Below are positions 20,603-29,814 of a DNA stretch of 64,000 bases, one piece after another (position 1 is the stretch's first letter; each line of letters starts with the position of its first letter). Source of the DNA: Scheffersomyces stipitis CBS 6054 (Eukaryota; Ascomycota; Pichiomycetes; Serinales; Debaryomycetaceae); NCBI RefSeq assembly GCF_000209165.1, contig NC_009044.1, positions 1,178,001 to 1,242,000 on the forward strand, in the 5' to 3' direction. The notes beneath the pieces were generated by a model that had not been told where the DNA came from, did no database searches, and was given only the letters and a program-made list of their open reading frames with translations. Both the position numbers and the translations under genes were made by a program.

Positions 20603-21683
20603 GTTGGAAATATGCTAATTTAGACAGACAAGGAAGAGGGTGGTAGAAAAGGGATGGAATATGAAACAACCGGCAAAATACCTCGAACTCTGGTCTTCTG
20701 GTTAAGAAGAGGTTTATATATAACTTCGTCCAACATGGAGACTGAAAAATTTGGAAAATTTGTGAGTCAGGCCCGGAAGTAGAACATCCGGCTAACATCA
20801 TTTGGGAATTTCCGGGGTAACTACATACATTTTGCTGCCTCATACGAAAATGATAGTTCGTATACAGGAATATGTTCCGCAGGCCGATATCAGAGCAATG
20901 AGTGTATGGCAATTCCAGAATAGGTCATATTGAGCCAAAGAGTCCAGAAGACTTCAAGGTTGTACCCCTGGCTATGAAAACCTCTTCATCTGCTTTTCGT
21001 ACAATTTCGTTCATTTTGGAATACAAATTTGAGCACCTTCTTTTCGCCCTATCAGTCGCTGTTTCCGGCAACCTCACCGCAACCGGTCCGCACCCAGTCG
21101 GAAGTGGCTTGTGCGCATCACACATCCGGATCTGTCTCATGACTCAATCAGCCTTTCTCGACAGGGTTTTCTCAAACTGAAGATACTCGGAGAAATAACG
21201 GACCCATATGAATGTTTTTGTCCTGACCGGCTTTGTTACGGGCAACCAACTCCGGGAATACAGAACTCGTCGTCTGAGCTCATCGCGATTTTTCACAGCT
21301 GCCAAGACGTGCTAAACCTACTTTTCACTTGTAGTTTAACGGTGACACAAAGACAAAGTCAGCTCGTCACCCTACCAGATCAATGTGTGGGGGACAGTGG
21401 AGGATCTGTCACGTGTTGAGTCACGTGATATTTACAGAAACAAGCATGTGTAAAGGCTACAGTCTTGTGAATGAGTCGAATCCTTCGACTGGTGTATCTT
21501 GAGATTTAAACATAGCAAATGATTCGTTTTCTTTCTTTGCGTAAATATTGAAGCGAAATAAAAACGCGAGGCTCTTCGTCTTCAGATTTTCTCTTTCTGC
21601 TTGTAAATATTTCACGCGCTCCAGCCGGTTTGTGAAGCAATTCAATACTCTTGCAGTGTTCTTTCTTTACCGATCAATTGAGG
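20603..21683. promoter_or_regulatory. ASN1-DFG10 divergent promoter with Gcn4-type sites and paired E-boxes
   Basis: 1.08 kb between two start codons. Three Gcn4-type heptamers are present: TGAGTCA at 20763-20769 (about 160 bp from the ASN1 ATG), TGACTCA at 21140-21146 and TGAGTCA at 21417-21423. Two GTCACGTG octamers (21408-21415 and 21420-21427) form a 12-bp-spaced direct repeat, and the second Gcn4-type site lies across them. One TTTTTCAC occurs near 21289. Gcn4 control of ASN1 is established in S. cerevisiae; the arrangement here is seen directly, and binding is inference. Confidence 0.65.
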
Positions 21684-22601
21684 ATGAGTTCTAGCAATTG
21701 GCAACGCTGGGGTCAACTCCCTGATGTGCTGTTGTATCATATTGTTTTGGGTGGATATGTTTTCATGACTGCGAATGTCTTGTTGGTCAAATTCATCAAG
21801 CCATTGAATTCACTTCTTCTCTATGGGAAGAACAGAGCTCAGACTACTGGAGACAGCAGCGAAAATGCCCAAAACTCCAAAAGTATACTTTCAAAGCTTA
21901 TTGATGATATTTTTAATTTGACGGTGCCAAAAGCATGGTTTTCCCACTATTATGTGCTGTTCTTTGTCTATTGCACTCTCATTCAAATTGTGGACATCTA
22001 CAAAGCTGCTCCAGTCACAGAATTGGCCAGTAATGATGTGTTGTACAAATCCAACAAACTAATTCATATAATGCTCTGGATTCAGAGTACGAGACGTACA
22101 CTTGAATGCTTCACCTTCACCAAGTTTGCAGCCAATTCAAAGATCAACTTCTCTCATTACATCGTAGGGATGGCTTTTTATGCACTTGTATCGCTCAATT
22201 CCTACGTCAGTTTGAAGGAGTTGCATCCTATCGCCTTCAGTGAAGTTTGGAAATTAATAACCACGGCAGATGTCGCTTTATTTGCCATTTTCCTTGCTGC
22301 GCTGTTTGATCAGTTCAGAAACCATTACCATTTGGCTACTCTCGTGAAATACACTATACCGTATAAATTTAAGCTAGTTGCCTCTCCCCATTACACCGAC
22401 GAAATTATCATATATTCAGTTGTGGCCGCAATTAGCTGCAAAGAACTGCTTTCGAGCTTCGCTAGCATCAACTACTTGCTGTGTTTGATTTTCACAGTAG
22501 TCAATCTTAGTGTCACCTCCGTCGACACATACAAGTACTACCAGCAGAAATTTGGAGATAAGTTCAAGCTCCAATGGGCTATTCTTCCAGGAATATTGTA
22601 G
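21684..22601 (+). CDS. DFG10: Polyprenol reductase Dfg10 (SRD5A3-like)
   Basis: A 305-residue ER membrane protein of the steroid 5-alpha-reductase family. The family converts polyprenol to dolichol, the lipid carrier for N-glycosylation, and affects filamentous growth in S. cerevisiae. Several hydrophobic segments are visible (LLYHIVLGGYVFMTANVLL, AWFSHYYVLFFVYCTLI, ALFAIFLAALF). Family motifs are IQSTRRTLECF, KFAANSKINFSHYIVGM and the C-terminal YKYYQQKFGDKF...WAILPGIL. S. cerevisiae Dfg10 is about 253 residues, so this form has a moderately longer first loop. The open frame extends to a TTG at 21651, but the ATG at 21684 (MSSSNWQRWG) is the natural start. It is divergent from ASN1. Confidence 0.85.
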   Translation: MSSSNWQRWGQLPDVLLYHIVLGGYVFMTANVLLVKFIKPLNSLLLYGKNRAQTTGDSSENAQNSKSILSKLIDDIFNLTVPKAWFSHYYVLFFVYCTLIQIVDIYKAAPVTELASNDVLYKSNKLIHIMLWIQSTRRTLECFTFTKFAANSKINFSHYIVGMAFYALVSLNSYVSLKELHPIAFSEVWKLITTADVALFAIFLAALFDQFRNHYHLATLVKYTIPYKFKLVASPHYTDEIIIYSVVAAISCKELLSSFASINYLLCLIFTVVNLSVTSVDTYKYYQQKFGDKFKLQWAILPGIL

Positions 22602-22648
22602 AGTCCAGTTTATTAACTGTACGTGGAGCTTGAAAGTGCTTACTGTTC

Positions 22649-22811
22649 ATGACCGTTCCCGTATAAGGTTGTGATTGCAAAATCTGGAACCATTTCTGGG
22701 TGCAGGAAAGCAATTGAAGTAGCAAGAGTACTGGTGGAAGACAAAGAGCCAACGATTTTGGACATTTCGGATGAGAGATTCGACTCAGAGAAGTTGTATG
22801 GAGTTGAGTAG
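22649..22811 (+). pseudogene. Small frame-disrupted ORF after DFG10
   Basis: From ATG at 22649 the frame stops after five codons. One extra base in the CCC run (22658-22660) separates it from a stop-free frame that encodes KVVIAKSGTISGCRKAIEVA, then ARVLVEDKEPTILDISD and LYGVE before TAG at 22809-22811. The total length, 163 nt, is 54 codons plus one base. The strand-helix-strand rhythm with a single Cys weakly recalls a glutaredoxin-like first half; that is a guess. It could be a decaying gene, a base-call error, or the last exon of something unseen. I see no splice signal that would fix it. Confidence 0.35.
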
Positions 22812-23218
22812 TGTCTGTTTCTGTAGATAAATTGTCATAGTAGATAATTAGTTGATGATGTGCACTTTAGCTATGCAAAGCCGGCCAAATATCCAAATCT
22901 AAGAGTAAGTGCCAATGTATTCTAGTAACAAAAGTGAAAGCAACTTGTAAGCTCCTCTGGTTATATTTTCTTCGGCTGCTTCTATGAAAATGTCTTCAGA
23001 TTGGCATATTTCTGTCTTTCAAGTCTAGCGATTTTCCATCGCCTGTTTCTCTTCTCTGTACAAACGCGCTCTGATTGCGTTTTTTATTTAGGGGCTGTAC
23101 GCAGTCTTCTATCCAAATCAGTAGCAAGTCTAAGCCCATATATGATCGGTGGAACAATATTCGTTTCTTTTCCTTTGACTTCAGGTCAGAAGACTTTTGG
23201 CTGGCAACTGTTGCAAAT

Positions 23219-24737
23219 ATGGCTCCCAAGCTTGTTTCGCCGCTAACGGCATCTTTGCGGGCCTCAAATTCCAGCGTGGTTCATGGCTGTTCCGGAGTAC
23301 CGAGAAGTTTAGTAAGTATGAGAAATGAGAATCAAGACTTCGCCTTGAAGTTTTGAACTTTCGTTAACTTTGTATGACAATATCACCAATTCGCCCGAAT
23401 TCCAAAATAATCTCTGTTTCTGAAGACGTCTACTAACATTTTTGCAGCCTCGCATAGAAACGGTAGTAGAAATCAGATCCTCAAATGGGAGTCCGTTCAA
23501 AGTCAGAACGGTCAGTTTGGAACTCAGGACCATCCAGAAAGTGGTGCTTCCTTCCAAATTGGGTTCCACGGAGTCTGTAAGAGAATTCAAGATCTACGAT
23601 AATCCGGTGGCTTACCGTCCTCCCGTTGGCCAGTTCCATCTGGAATTGATAGCCCTTGATATTCCTGTGCTCATCCCACTTCCCCGTGACATTGTTGCCA
23701 GTGGGTATCACCACAACACCCAGGAAAATTGGAAGGCGATGACCATACATAAACTTTTTGTACGTGTAGCATGCGGAGATACTGTAGATAATGAGCTCAA
23801 CTATGTGGAAGGCTTCCCTATAGCTATCAAGCTATACGACACCTTACCCTTGTACAGACAATTTAACGAGCCAGTTTTTGAGACACGGACCTCTAATGAC
23901 AAACAGATTCTAGTAGAATTGTCAATGCCTGTGTCTGCAGTTGGTCCACGGGACGAATTTGTGTTGTTCACGAAAGTCATGGCTAATCATCACAACAATA
24001 GACTTAAGAAGAACTTACGGCTAGCCAAGTTGACTTTGCAGATCAAAGAATTGCTAGAATGCCACGAGGGAGGTTTGCCCAGTAAGTTGACTAAAATATA
24101 TACTACCACTAAGGAGTTCAAGCCGGAAGAAAACCAATTGAATACTCAGGGTATTCTGTACAAGTTCAGATTCGAATTTCCCGAGGATAACGACTACCTC
24201 CAGATGTTCAACAACAAGATGAACGAATCGGATCTGACATTGGGAAGTCTGTCGGATAAAGTGGGATTCCACGAGCATAACCAGACCCCGTATATCGAGT
24301 CATACAATCTTGCTCGGGAGAAATCCATAGACAAACTAGAGGAGGGAATACCGTTGACACACATTCAGGGCTTCACCACCATAGGAAAGCTCTACTCCAT
24401 AAGATATGAAGCTGTTCTCAAGGTGAAGCTCATTAATTCCAAAGATATTGAAATACATTTGCCTATAACGGTAAGTCCGTTTGATAGAATCAGTAGCAGT
24501 TATTTGCTCCAGTGGATCTTGAAGGAGTGTGAATATGCCCGTGGTCGTTTCGGTAGAAACTTAACAGACCTTGTGACAACGGCGAAGTACAAGGATTTGG
24601 TGGATCACTTAGAGCGTCTCAGTGCTCCACCGTTGGCTTATAGAAACAACAGAAGCCAGTGGCAGAGACTTGGGTATACTGTTGATGGATACGGAAACAG
24701 CAAGAAAATTGTAGCTGACGCAGCTCAAATAGAATAG
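23219..24737 (+). CDS. Arrestin-like protein, two exons (23219-23311, 23448-24737)
   Basis: Exon 1 (31 codons, MAPKLVSPLT... ending GVPRSL) joins in phase 0 to exon 2 (PRIETVVEIRSS...), giving about 460 residues. The join yields VHGCSGVPRSL-PRIE, the usual opening of a fungal arrestin-N-like family, followed by RTIQKVVLP, YRPPVGQF and IPVLIPLPRDI. The second half carries VSAVGPRDEF, a KKNLRLAKLTLQIKE strand and a conserved tail (SSYLLQWILKECEYA). Alpha-arrestins adapt membrane cargo to ubiquitin ligases of the Rsp5 type. No PPxY motif is visible, so direct Rsp5 binding is doubtful. The fold assignment comes from recognised family phrases rather than an alignment. The spliced structure is well supported. 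Confidence 0.75.
23312..23447 (+). other. Spliceosomal intron in the arrestin-like gene
   Basis: 136 bases with donor GTAAGT (23312-23317), perfect branch site TACTAAC (23431-23437) and acceptor TTTGCAG (ends 23447). An in-frame stop follows the donor, so unspliced RNA would not encode the protein. Confidence 0.92.
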
Positions 24738-24944
24738 ATGGTAATGACGTCGAGATTGTTACGAAACATAATGATAGCTTAGAATAATTACAATGTAGTA
24801 TAATTGATAACGGATCATGAATCATTCAGAGTTTACAGAAGAGTACAACAATTGACTTAAAATGGAAACTTCTCCTTATGGAAAGACAAACATTTGATTT
24901 TAGTTAAGTTTATACAATTCTATAACAGTCTAGTTTAAAGTACT

Positions 24945-25778
24945 CTAACCATTAATCTGGTTCTTGATAAAATCGTCCAACCAGCTGAAATCCAAGTCAT
25001 CAGAATAGAAGTCCTCATCTTCCATATTTGACTGTAAGAAGCTCTGGTTTATTATATTTTCGGAGTCCAGTTCGAATGGCAACAACAGCGTTGGATTTTG
25101 CAAAGGCGTCGAATCTGTCACTGAGGAGCTGAGATTGTCAGACATTGGACTTGAAACCAACAGTAAATCCAATGGGTCTGTTGAATTTAACACTGCAGCC
25201 GTCTCGTTGTCCTGTGCTATATTCAACATTTTCTTACGGGCTAAGTTCTTTTTCGTCTCTATTATGGGCACGGGAAGGAGATTTGTAGGGTTCTGCTTTA
25301 TCTCTTTGCATTTTAGATAGAACTTCCGGGGTGTCATATTGGTGTAGTTTTTGAACTGTCTACATAGATGGAATTTAGATATTTGGAGCTGTGCTGTCAA
25401 GACATCCAAGACAAAAGGCTTAGAAGCACTGGCGGTCTTGAAAATGGCTGTGCAAGCTCTGATAATCAATTCCCTCGTGGTGTTGCTGCCCCTTTCCACA
25501 TTAGGTTTGCATCTTTTGCACGGCTTGAAGTTCATGGCTCTTGCTTCATCTGAATTTTTACAGAAGCTGACGTTCTTCCGCAATGCCAACCTTGAATAGC
25601 AAGTAGGACGAGAGTATATTTTCGTACTAAGCACGCAGTAAACAAATTCGCCTTCTGCTCGGGGGTCTCGGTTTACAAGTGCTTGCCATTTTTCATCGTC
25701 CGTGTCAAACATGATAGATGTAGTATCATGAAGAATTTTTTTAGTAGGTATGTGAATTGAGGTCTTAGTGGTGACCAA
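24945..25778 (-). CDS. Ada-like zinc domain plus AraC-type HTH protein with acidic tail
   Basis: A 277-residue protein built like the N-terminal half of bacterial Ada/AdaA. Residues 31-92 form the Ada metal-binding domain: WQALVNRDP, GEFVYCVLSTKIYSRPTC, ALRKNVSF and FKPCKRCKP. In Ada the first Cys of IxCRPxC is both a zinc ligand and the acceptor of methyl groups from DNA phosphotriesters. Here that position is Ser56 (codon TCT); Cys60, Cys87 and Cys90 are kept and a Cys appears at 48. Residues about 118-155 match one AraC helix-turn-helix. There is no O6-methylguanine transferase domain. The C-terminus is acidic and aromatic (EDEDFYSDDLDFSWLDDFI), like a yeast activation domain. A second Met at 23 fits the Ada N-terminus and may be the start. 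It is likely a transcription factor derived from an acquired Ada gene; this role is inference. Confidence 0.8.
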   Translation of the reverse strand: MVTTKTSIHIPTKKILHDTTSIMFDTDDEKWQALVNRDPRAEGEFVYCVLSTKIYSRPTCYSRLALRKNVSFCKNSDEARAMNFKPCKRCKPNVERGSNTTRELIIRACTAIFKTASASKPFVLDVLTAQLQISKFHLCRQFKNYTNMTPRKFYLKCKEIKQNPTNLLPVPIIETKKNLARKKMLNIAQDNETAAVLNSTDPLDLLLVSSPMSDNLSSSVTDSTPLQNPTLLLPFELDSENIINQSFLQSNMEDEDFYSDDLDFSWLDDFIKNQING

Positions 25779-26828
25779 TAGTTAATTTCGTGTTCAAATT
25801 TTCAGTGTACACTTCCTACTTTTAGAAATCAAATCTATAACTTTATTCAACGTCAATGTGTCGATTGACATACTTTTTATCGTGTTCCGATGGCAGATGT
25901 TAGAAATTTTTCACGTCGTTGCCAATGCCAAATGGAAAATCTGGATTTTTGATTCGTGACTTTTTGACTTTTTGAATTTGCAACCTTTTGCAACCTAATT
26001 TTGCGCTTCTAGGTTTGCGCTTTGAATATGTATGAGCGTGAGCTACCTCCAGCTTCTCTTTCGGCTGCAAAGGCTCTGTTTGCTGGCTGTTCAAGTTTTA
26101 ATCTTGAGGACTTACAATAAACTCGATGGTATTATAAGAAGAAGAGTATTGTACTTTTATAATTTAACGCGAATTTATTGCTTTCAATGTCTAATTAATG
26201 CACGCGAACGGAGCATGCTGCCTGCTTAACTATGAGTCTTAAAGTGAGACTTTGTGGGAGAGTAAAATAAGAACTATGACTAATTTGAGACCATTTACGA
26301 TTCTAACTTTTTTTTTCAGTTGGCTGATTGCCGAAGGATCTAGAAACATCTACTCTCTGAACACGGCTGTTTCTTTCTGTGTCCGTTCTCTTGGCAGTCG
26401 ACATTATTATTAGAAATTATTATTGTAATCCAACTCTTTGCTCTGGCTCAAAATCTCAGTTGTCCCGTCCGAATCAATTTCTACACAAAGTCGCACTTTA
26501 TCCTCATACAGATTTTCTAGATTAGAGTCTGCTGCTGTTGGGCTCTGAATGAACTGGATCGTATTCTTTTGGTGGTACCGTATTGTTTTGTTCAATTGCT
26601 GTAATTTCGTATATCGGACGGAATCAGGAGCCGTAAGTCATAGTCATAAATCATAAATCATAAACGTTACTCATTGATCCTACACAGCCACTTGGGAGTT
26701 ACTAAGCAATTCCAGTTCACAGATCTTGATTTTAGTAACATTCACGACGAATCAGTCATTTCAGAAAGCATCCATTCTCGTAGTCAATTCTGCGTCATTT
26801 ATCCTATTCGTCTTATTATTGCACCAAC
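25779..26828. other. Divergent intergenic region, Ada-like gene / VPS28
   Basis: 1.05 kb between two 5' ends. It has a TTTTTCAC at about 25906-25913 near the Ada-like gene. A stop-free minus-strand stretch at 26410-26637 is listed separately. Several short TCATAAA repeats occur near 26643-26662 (three copies in about 20 bp). No RNA gene is seen. Confidence 0.5.
26410..26637 (-). pseudogene. ATG-less open segment with coiled-coil-like sequence
   Basis: 76 codons are open on the minus strand, ending in TAA, with protein-like content: APDSVRYTKLQQLNKTIRYH, then IQSPTAADSNLENLYEDK and an acidic end. The segment begins right after an in-frame TGA and contains no ATG. A nearby ATG (ATGACT, about 10 bases upstream) is out of frame by one base. 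It may be the last exon of a small gene, a decayed gene or chance; no donor or branch site for an upstream exon was found. Confidence 0.25.
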
Positions 26829-27665
26829 ATGAATTCACCGCCTGCGTATGCTCCCACCACCGCCACATCCTTCACGATCTCTTCACTTAACGATGCCAAA
26901 TACCACGAAGAAGTAACCAAGTCATCGTTAATAAAGTCTTCCATTCACAAATCAACATATGATGCACTTGCAGAGATCTTCTCCATACTTCCAACTTTGG
27001 ATATGTTGGAGAACTCGTATGTTAAAGATTACATCACAGACAAAGAAAAGTTCACCAAGACTTCTTACAGACTCATACACCAGTACCAGATCATCGTCAA
27101 AGGCTTCTTGGACGACACACAAAAGCTAGAGATGCTCCGTGAAGTTCTTGCCATGCCAGACTTGCTGGACGATTTGTCAAATTTCTTACCTCGTTTCGCT
27201 GATAAGTTCAATCTCAATACTCCGAAAGCCATAAAACGTCTTCAAGTAGGTATACCAGCCACCATAGAACAGATGAGTAGTCAAGTAGACAGCTCCAGCC
27301 ATCCAGGAACAACCGGACTTGCCAGCATAGGAACAACCACTATCCCTACATCTTCCAGCGCCACTTTACTTGTACAGATCACAGCCAACTTTCTCACTGT
27401 TATGGATGCCTTGAAGTTGAACTACAGGACTAAAGAACAATTGCATCCGCTTCTAAGCGATTTGGTGGTCAATCTCAACGACTTGGTAGAAAATGGTAAC
27501 CACAAGGAGTTTGATTTCCAAGGAAAATCAAAGTTGATCACATGGTTGATCAAGTTGAATAATTTGGGTGACAGCCAGGAGTTGTCAAGCGAAGATGCTG
27601 ATTCGTTCTTTGAGGATTTGGATTCGGGATACAAGGCATTCTATGATTCGTTAGAGCATTTGTAG
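26829..27665 (+). CDS. VPS28: ESCRT-I subunit Vps28
   Basis: A 278-residue Vps28 (242 in S. cerevisiae), the ESCRT-I subunit that links the complex to ESCRT-II and sorts ubiquitinated cargo into multivesicular bodies at endosomes. The N-terminal core-binding region holds LAEIFSILPTLDMLENSYVK and TSYRLIHQYQIIVKGFLDD. After a Ser/Thr-rich linker (about 150-180), the four-helix C-terminal domain reads LVQITANFLTVMDALKLNY, LLSDLVVNLNDLV and SKLITWLIKLNNL. A Ser/Thr/Gly insert between the two domains explains the extra length. The start is the first ATG after the promoter and the frame is intact. Confidence 0.94.
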   Translation: MNSPPAYAPTTATSFTISSLNDAKYHEEVTKSSLIKSSIHKSTYDALAEIFSILPTLDMLENSYVKDYITDKEKFTKTSYRLIHQYQIIVKGFLDDTQKLEMLREVLAMPDLLDDLSNFLPRFADKFNLNTPKAIKRLQVGIPATIEQMSSQVDSSSHPGTTGLASIGTTTIPTSSSATLLVQITANFLTVMDALKLNYRTKEQLHPLLSDLVVNLNDLVENGNHKEFDFQGKSKLITWLIKLNNLGDSQELSSEDADSFFEDLDSGYKAFYDSLEHL

Positions 27666-27884
27666 GCCATGTACCATGTATTGCACCTCTACAACAATGC
27701 TGATCTAATCGTATAGTATACTGTGCCACACTACATACATATGCATATATCATATACATATACATATACATCTCTCTTAAAATCTTTCGTATTTCTACAT
27801 TGAGTTTCTTTGTTTATATCTTTATACCTATTTGAGTATATCTACAATTACATCAACACAATTCATTTGCAGAATATGTATTAT

Positions 27885-28718
27885 CTAGATAATGGAGTCG
27901 ATCTGTTCGGCATAGTTCAAGACGTTGTGGATAACATTAGAATTGTCAGCATTCAATACAGTCTCGTTCTTGTCGAAGTAGATGATGCCATTTTCGAACT
28001 TCCAGTTTTCCACTTCCAATTCCTCCAGTAATTCTTTTTCGAACACAGCGTCAGACTGTTCTTGCGGGAAGTACAACAAGTTCTTGCAGTTGTTTATAGG
28101 GATAGACTCGTAGGTCTTTTCGATTGACTTGGCAATCTCGAATCTCAACGCCTGGATCAAGGTGTCGATGAAATGGGCAAACTCCTGGCAGGGTAAGTTT
28201 TTATCCTCTTTCAATAACTTCCAGATCTTGTTGTAGTTACCCTCCATCAAGTTACGCTCCAAGTTAATTGGGAACTGCAAGTACTTGTCGTTTTCTATGT
28301 CGTCATGGTTGGAGTTGTAAATGACTTCTAGCTCGGTGTGGAACTTCGAAATCAATCCCTGGGACAACAAGTACAAGAGATACAACGACTTGATCTTGGT
28401 GGCATCGGAGTTTGCATGTTTCTTGGAGCTGGGATGCAATTGGATGTTGGCATAGAACGGTTTCAACTGGGCTACGAAGTTCTCAAAGCTCTGGTAGTTA
28501 TTGGACAAAAGCGACAGCAAAGCTCCAATCTCCAATATCCTCTGTGCAATCTTCAAGTCGTTCACCTGGTCTTTGGTTTGAGAATTGGAGGCTACGGGAA
28601 CAAGAAGGTTATGCTTGATGAGCTCGATCTTGATTGGGGGCAAAATGTTTTGGCATTGGCTGTAGTCTCCACGTTCAAACGACAGGTACAACTCGGCAGT
28701 AAGCTTTTGTAAGGACAT
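27885..28718 (-). CDS. RPN12: 26S proteasome lid subunit Rpn12
   Basis: A 277-residue Rpn12 (274 in S. cerevisiae), the PCI-domain subunit whose docking completes assembly of the 19S lid in the nucleus and cytosol. The N-terminus (MSLQKLTAELYLSFERGDY) and the helix-rich body (LYLLYLLSQGLISKFHTEL, LERNLMEGNYNKIWKLLK, DTLIQALRFEIAKSIEKTYES) are typical. The winged-helix end is seen in EELEVENWKFENGIIYF. The gene is divergent from TRM112. A GGTGGCAAT, one mismatch from the S. cerevisiae Rpn4 box, lies on the minus strand at about 28998-29006. CTG-clade Rpn4 motifs differ, so that site is only suggestive. Confidence 0.93.
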   Translation of the reverse strand: MSLQKLTAELYLSFERGDYSQCQNILPPIKIELIKHNLLVPVASNSQTKDQVNDLKIAQRILEIGALLSLLSNNYQSFENFVAQLKPFYANIQLHPSSKKHANSDATKIKSLYLLYLLSQGLISKFHTELEVIYNSNHDDIENDKYLQFPINLERNLMEGNYNKIWKLLKEDKNLPCQEFAHFIDTLIQALRFEIAKSIEKTYESIPINNCKNLLYFPQEQSDAVFEKELLEELEVENWKFENGIIYFDKNETVLNADNSNVIHNVLNYAEQIDSII

Positions 28719-29424
28719 GGTTGTAATAGTTATAGTTGTGGATGGTGGCAGTTAAACAATAACTTAGATATGCTGTGGATAGAGGTGTTGTTGTAGCTGT
28801 GGGTGAGTTTTAGTTGTCTATAATTCAAAATACACAATCTATAATATATGACAGTGTCTTAAATGTATGTTATATGTTATATTATACGTTATGACCATGA
28901 GTGACACGTATTAATACACGATATACAATATAATATATTAATAACGACTGAATTGAGTAGACTGGTTTATCAAAAGAACTTCTGGAGTTTCGTCTACATT
29001 GCCACCTTTGTTCAAAATGGGATCAGCGTCAGGTGCCCTTAGACATGTGTTCTGTGTCACGTGTTAGAATAATGTCGAAAATTGAAATAAACATGTCGTA
29101 TAATGTCGTCCTGAGGGATTTCACTAGACCAGCTCCCGCAGTCTGTCTTAATACTTAAGCCTAAGTAAGAGACACAGTATACAGGATCCAAATATTAACA
29201 TAATATTATAATTTTTCAGTGCTCTTCGCCTATCTCGAAATATATAAAATCATCTTTACTGGATTCTACCATTTCCCACGTTGAACTTACACTTCTCCAG
29301 AACTCATAGCCGAACTGTGTAGTTCTCGCATATTCGTATTGTCACTGTTCGCTTATCCGCTTTTCGCAGCACCATTCCCTCCATCCATTCTTATCGCATC
29401 TCAGAATTTTTCACATAGCAAATC
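28719..29424. other. RPN12-TRM112 divergent promoter
   Basis: About 0.7 kb. It contains a GTCACGTG octamer (29056-29063), a near-PACE box (28998-29006, minus), a TATATAAA stretch near 29240, and AATTTTTCAC at 29405-29414, only ten bases before the TRM112 ATG. The last is the same RRPE-type decamer found beside STB3. Confidence 0.5.
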
Positions 29425-29814
29425 ATGAAGTTTTTAACTACCAACTTTGTCAAATGTGCCGTCAAAGGATGTCAATCTTCTACTGAATCATTCCCTTTGA
29501 AATATTCAGACTGCCAGTTGGTGCAAGAAGAACAAGAATATAACCCAGAATTTCTCGTACATATGTTGGAAAGACTAGACTGGAACGCTGTTATACAAGT
29601 AGCCAGAGACTTGGGCAACGATTCGTTACCTCCAACTAAGCCTGACAGCTTGGACCCAATCATGGAAGAAGACCAGGCTGTCTTGAAAGACTTGCATACC
29701 TTGTTGGTGGAAACTCAAATAGTCGAAGGACGTATGACGTGCAACAACTGCCAGCACGTCTACCACATCAAAAACTCCATCCCTAACTTCTTGCTCCCTC
29801 CTCATTTGTGCTAG
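29425..29814 (+). CDS. TRM112: Methyltransferase activator Trm112
   Basis: A 129-residue zinc protein (135 in S. cerevisiae) that activates the Trm9, Trm11, Mtq2 and Bud23 methyltransferases acting on tRNA, eRF1 and 18S rRNA. The N-terminus MKFLTTNFVKCAVKGC gives the first two Cys ligands (11 and 16). MTCNNCQHVYHIKNSIPNFLLP near the C-terminus gives the second pair and the conserved IPNFLLP. The central helical insert (FLVHMLERLDWNAVIQVA) is also typical. All four zinc ligands are present. An RRPE-type decamer immediately upstream fits the ribosome-biogenesis regulon, as inference. Confidence 0.95.
   Translation: MKFLTTNFVKCAVKGCQSSTESFPLKYSDCQLVQEEQEYNPEFLVHMLERLDWNAVIQVARDLGNDSLPPTKPDSLDPIMEEDQAVLKDLHTLLVETQIVEGRMTCNNCQHVYHIKNSIPNFLLPPHLC

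Noticed and set aside
28998..29006. Rpn4 proteasome box upstream of RPN12
   Set aside because: GGTGGCAAT has one mismatch to the S. cerevisiae box and CTG-clade Rpn4 prefers a different sequence, so it is not called as a site.
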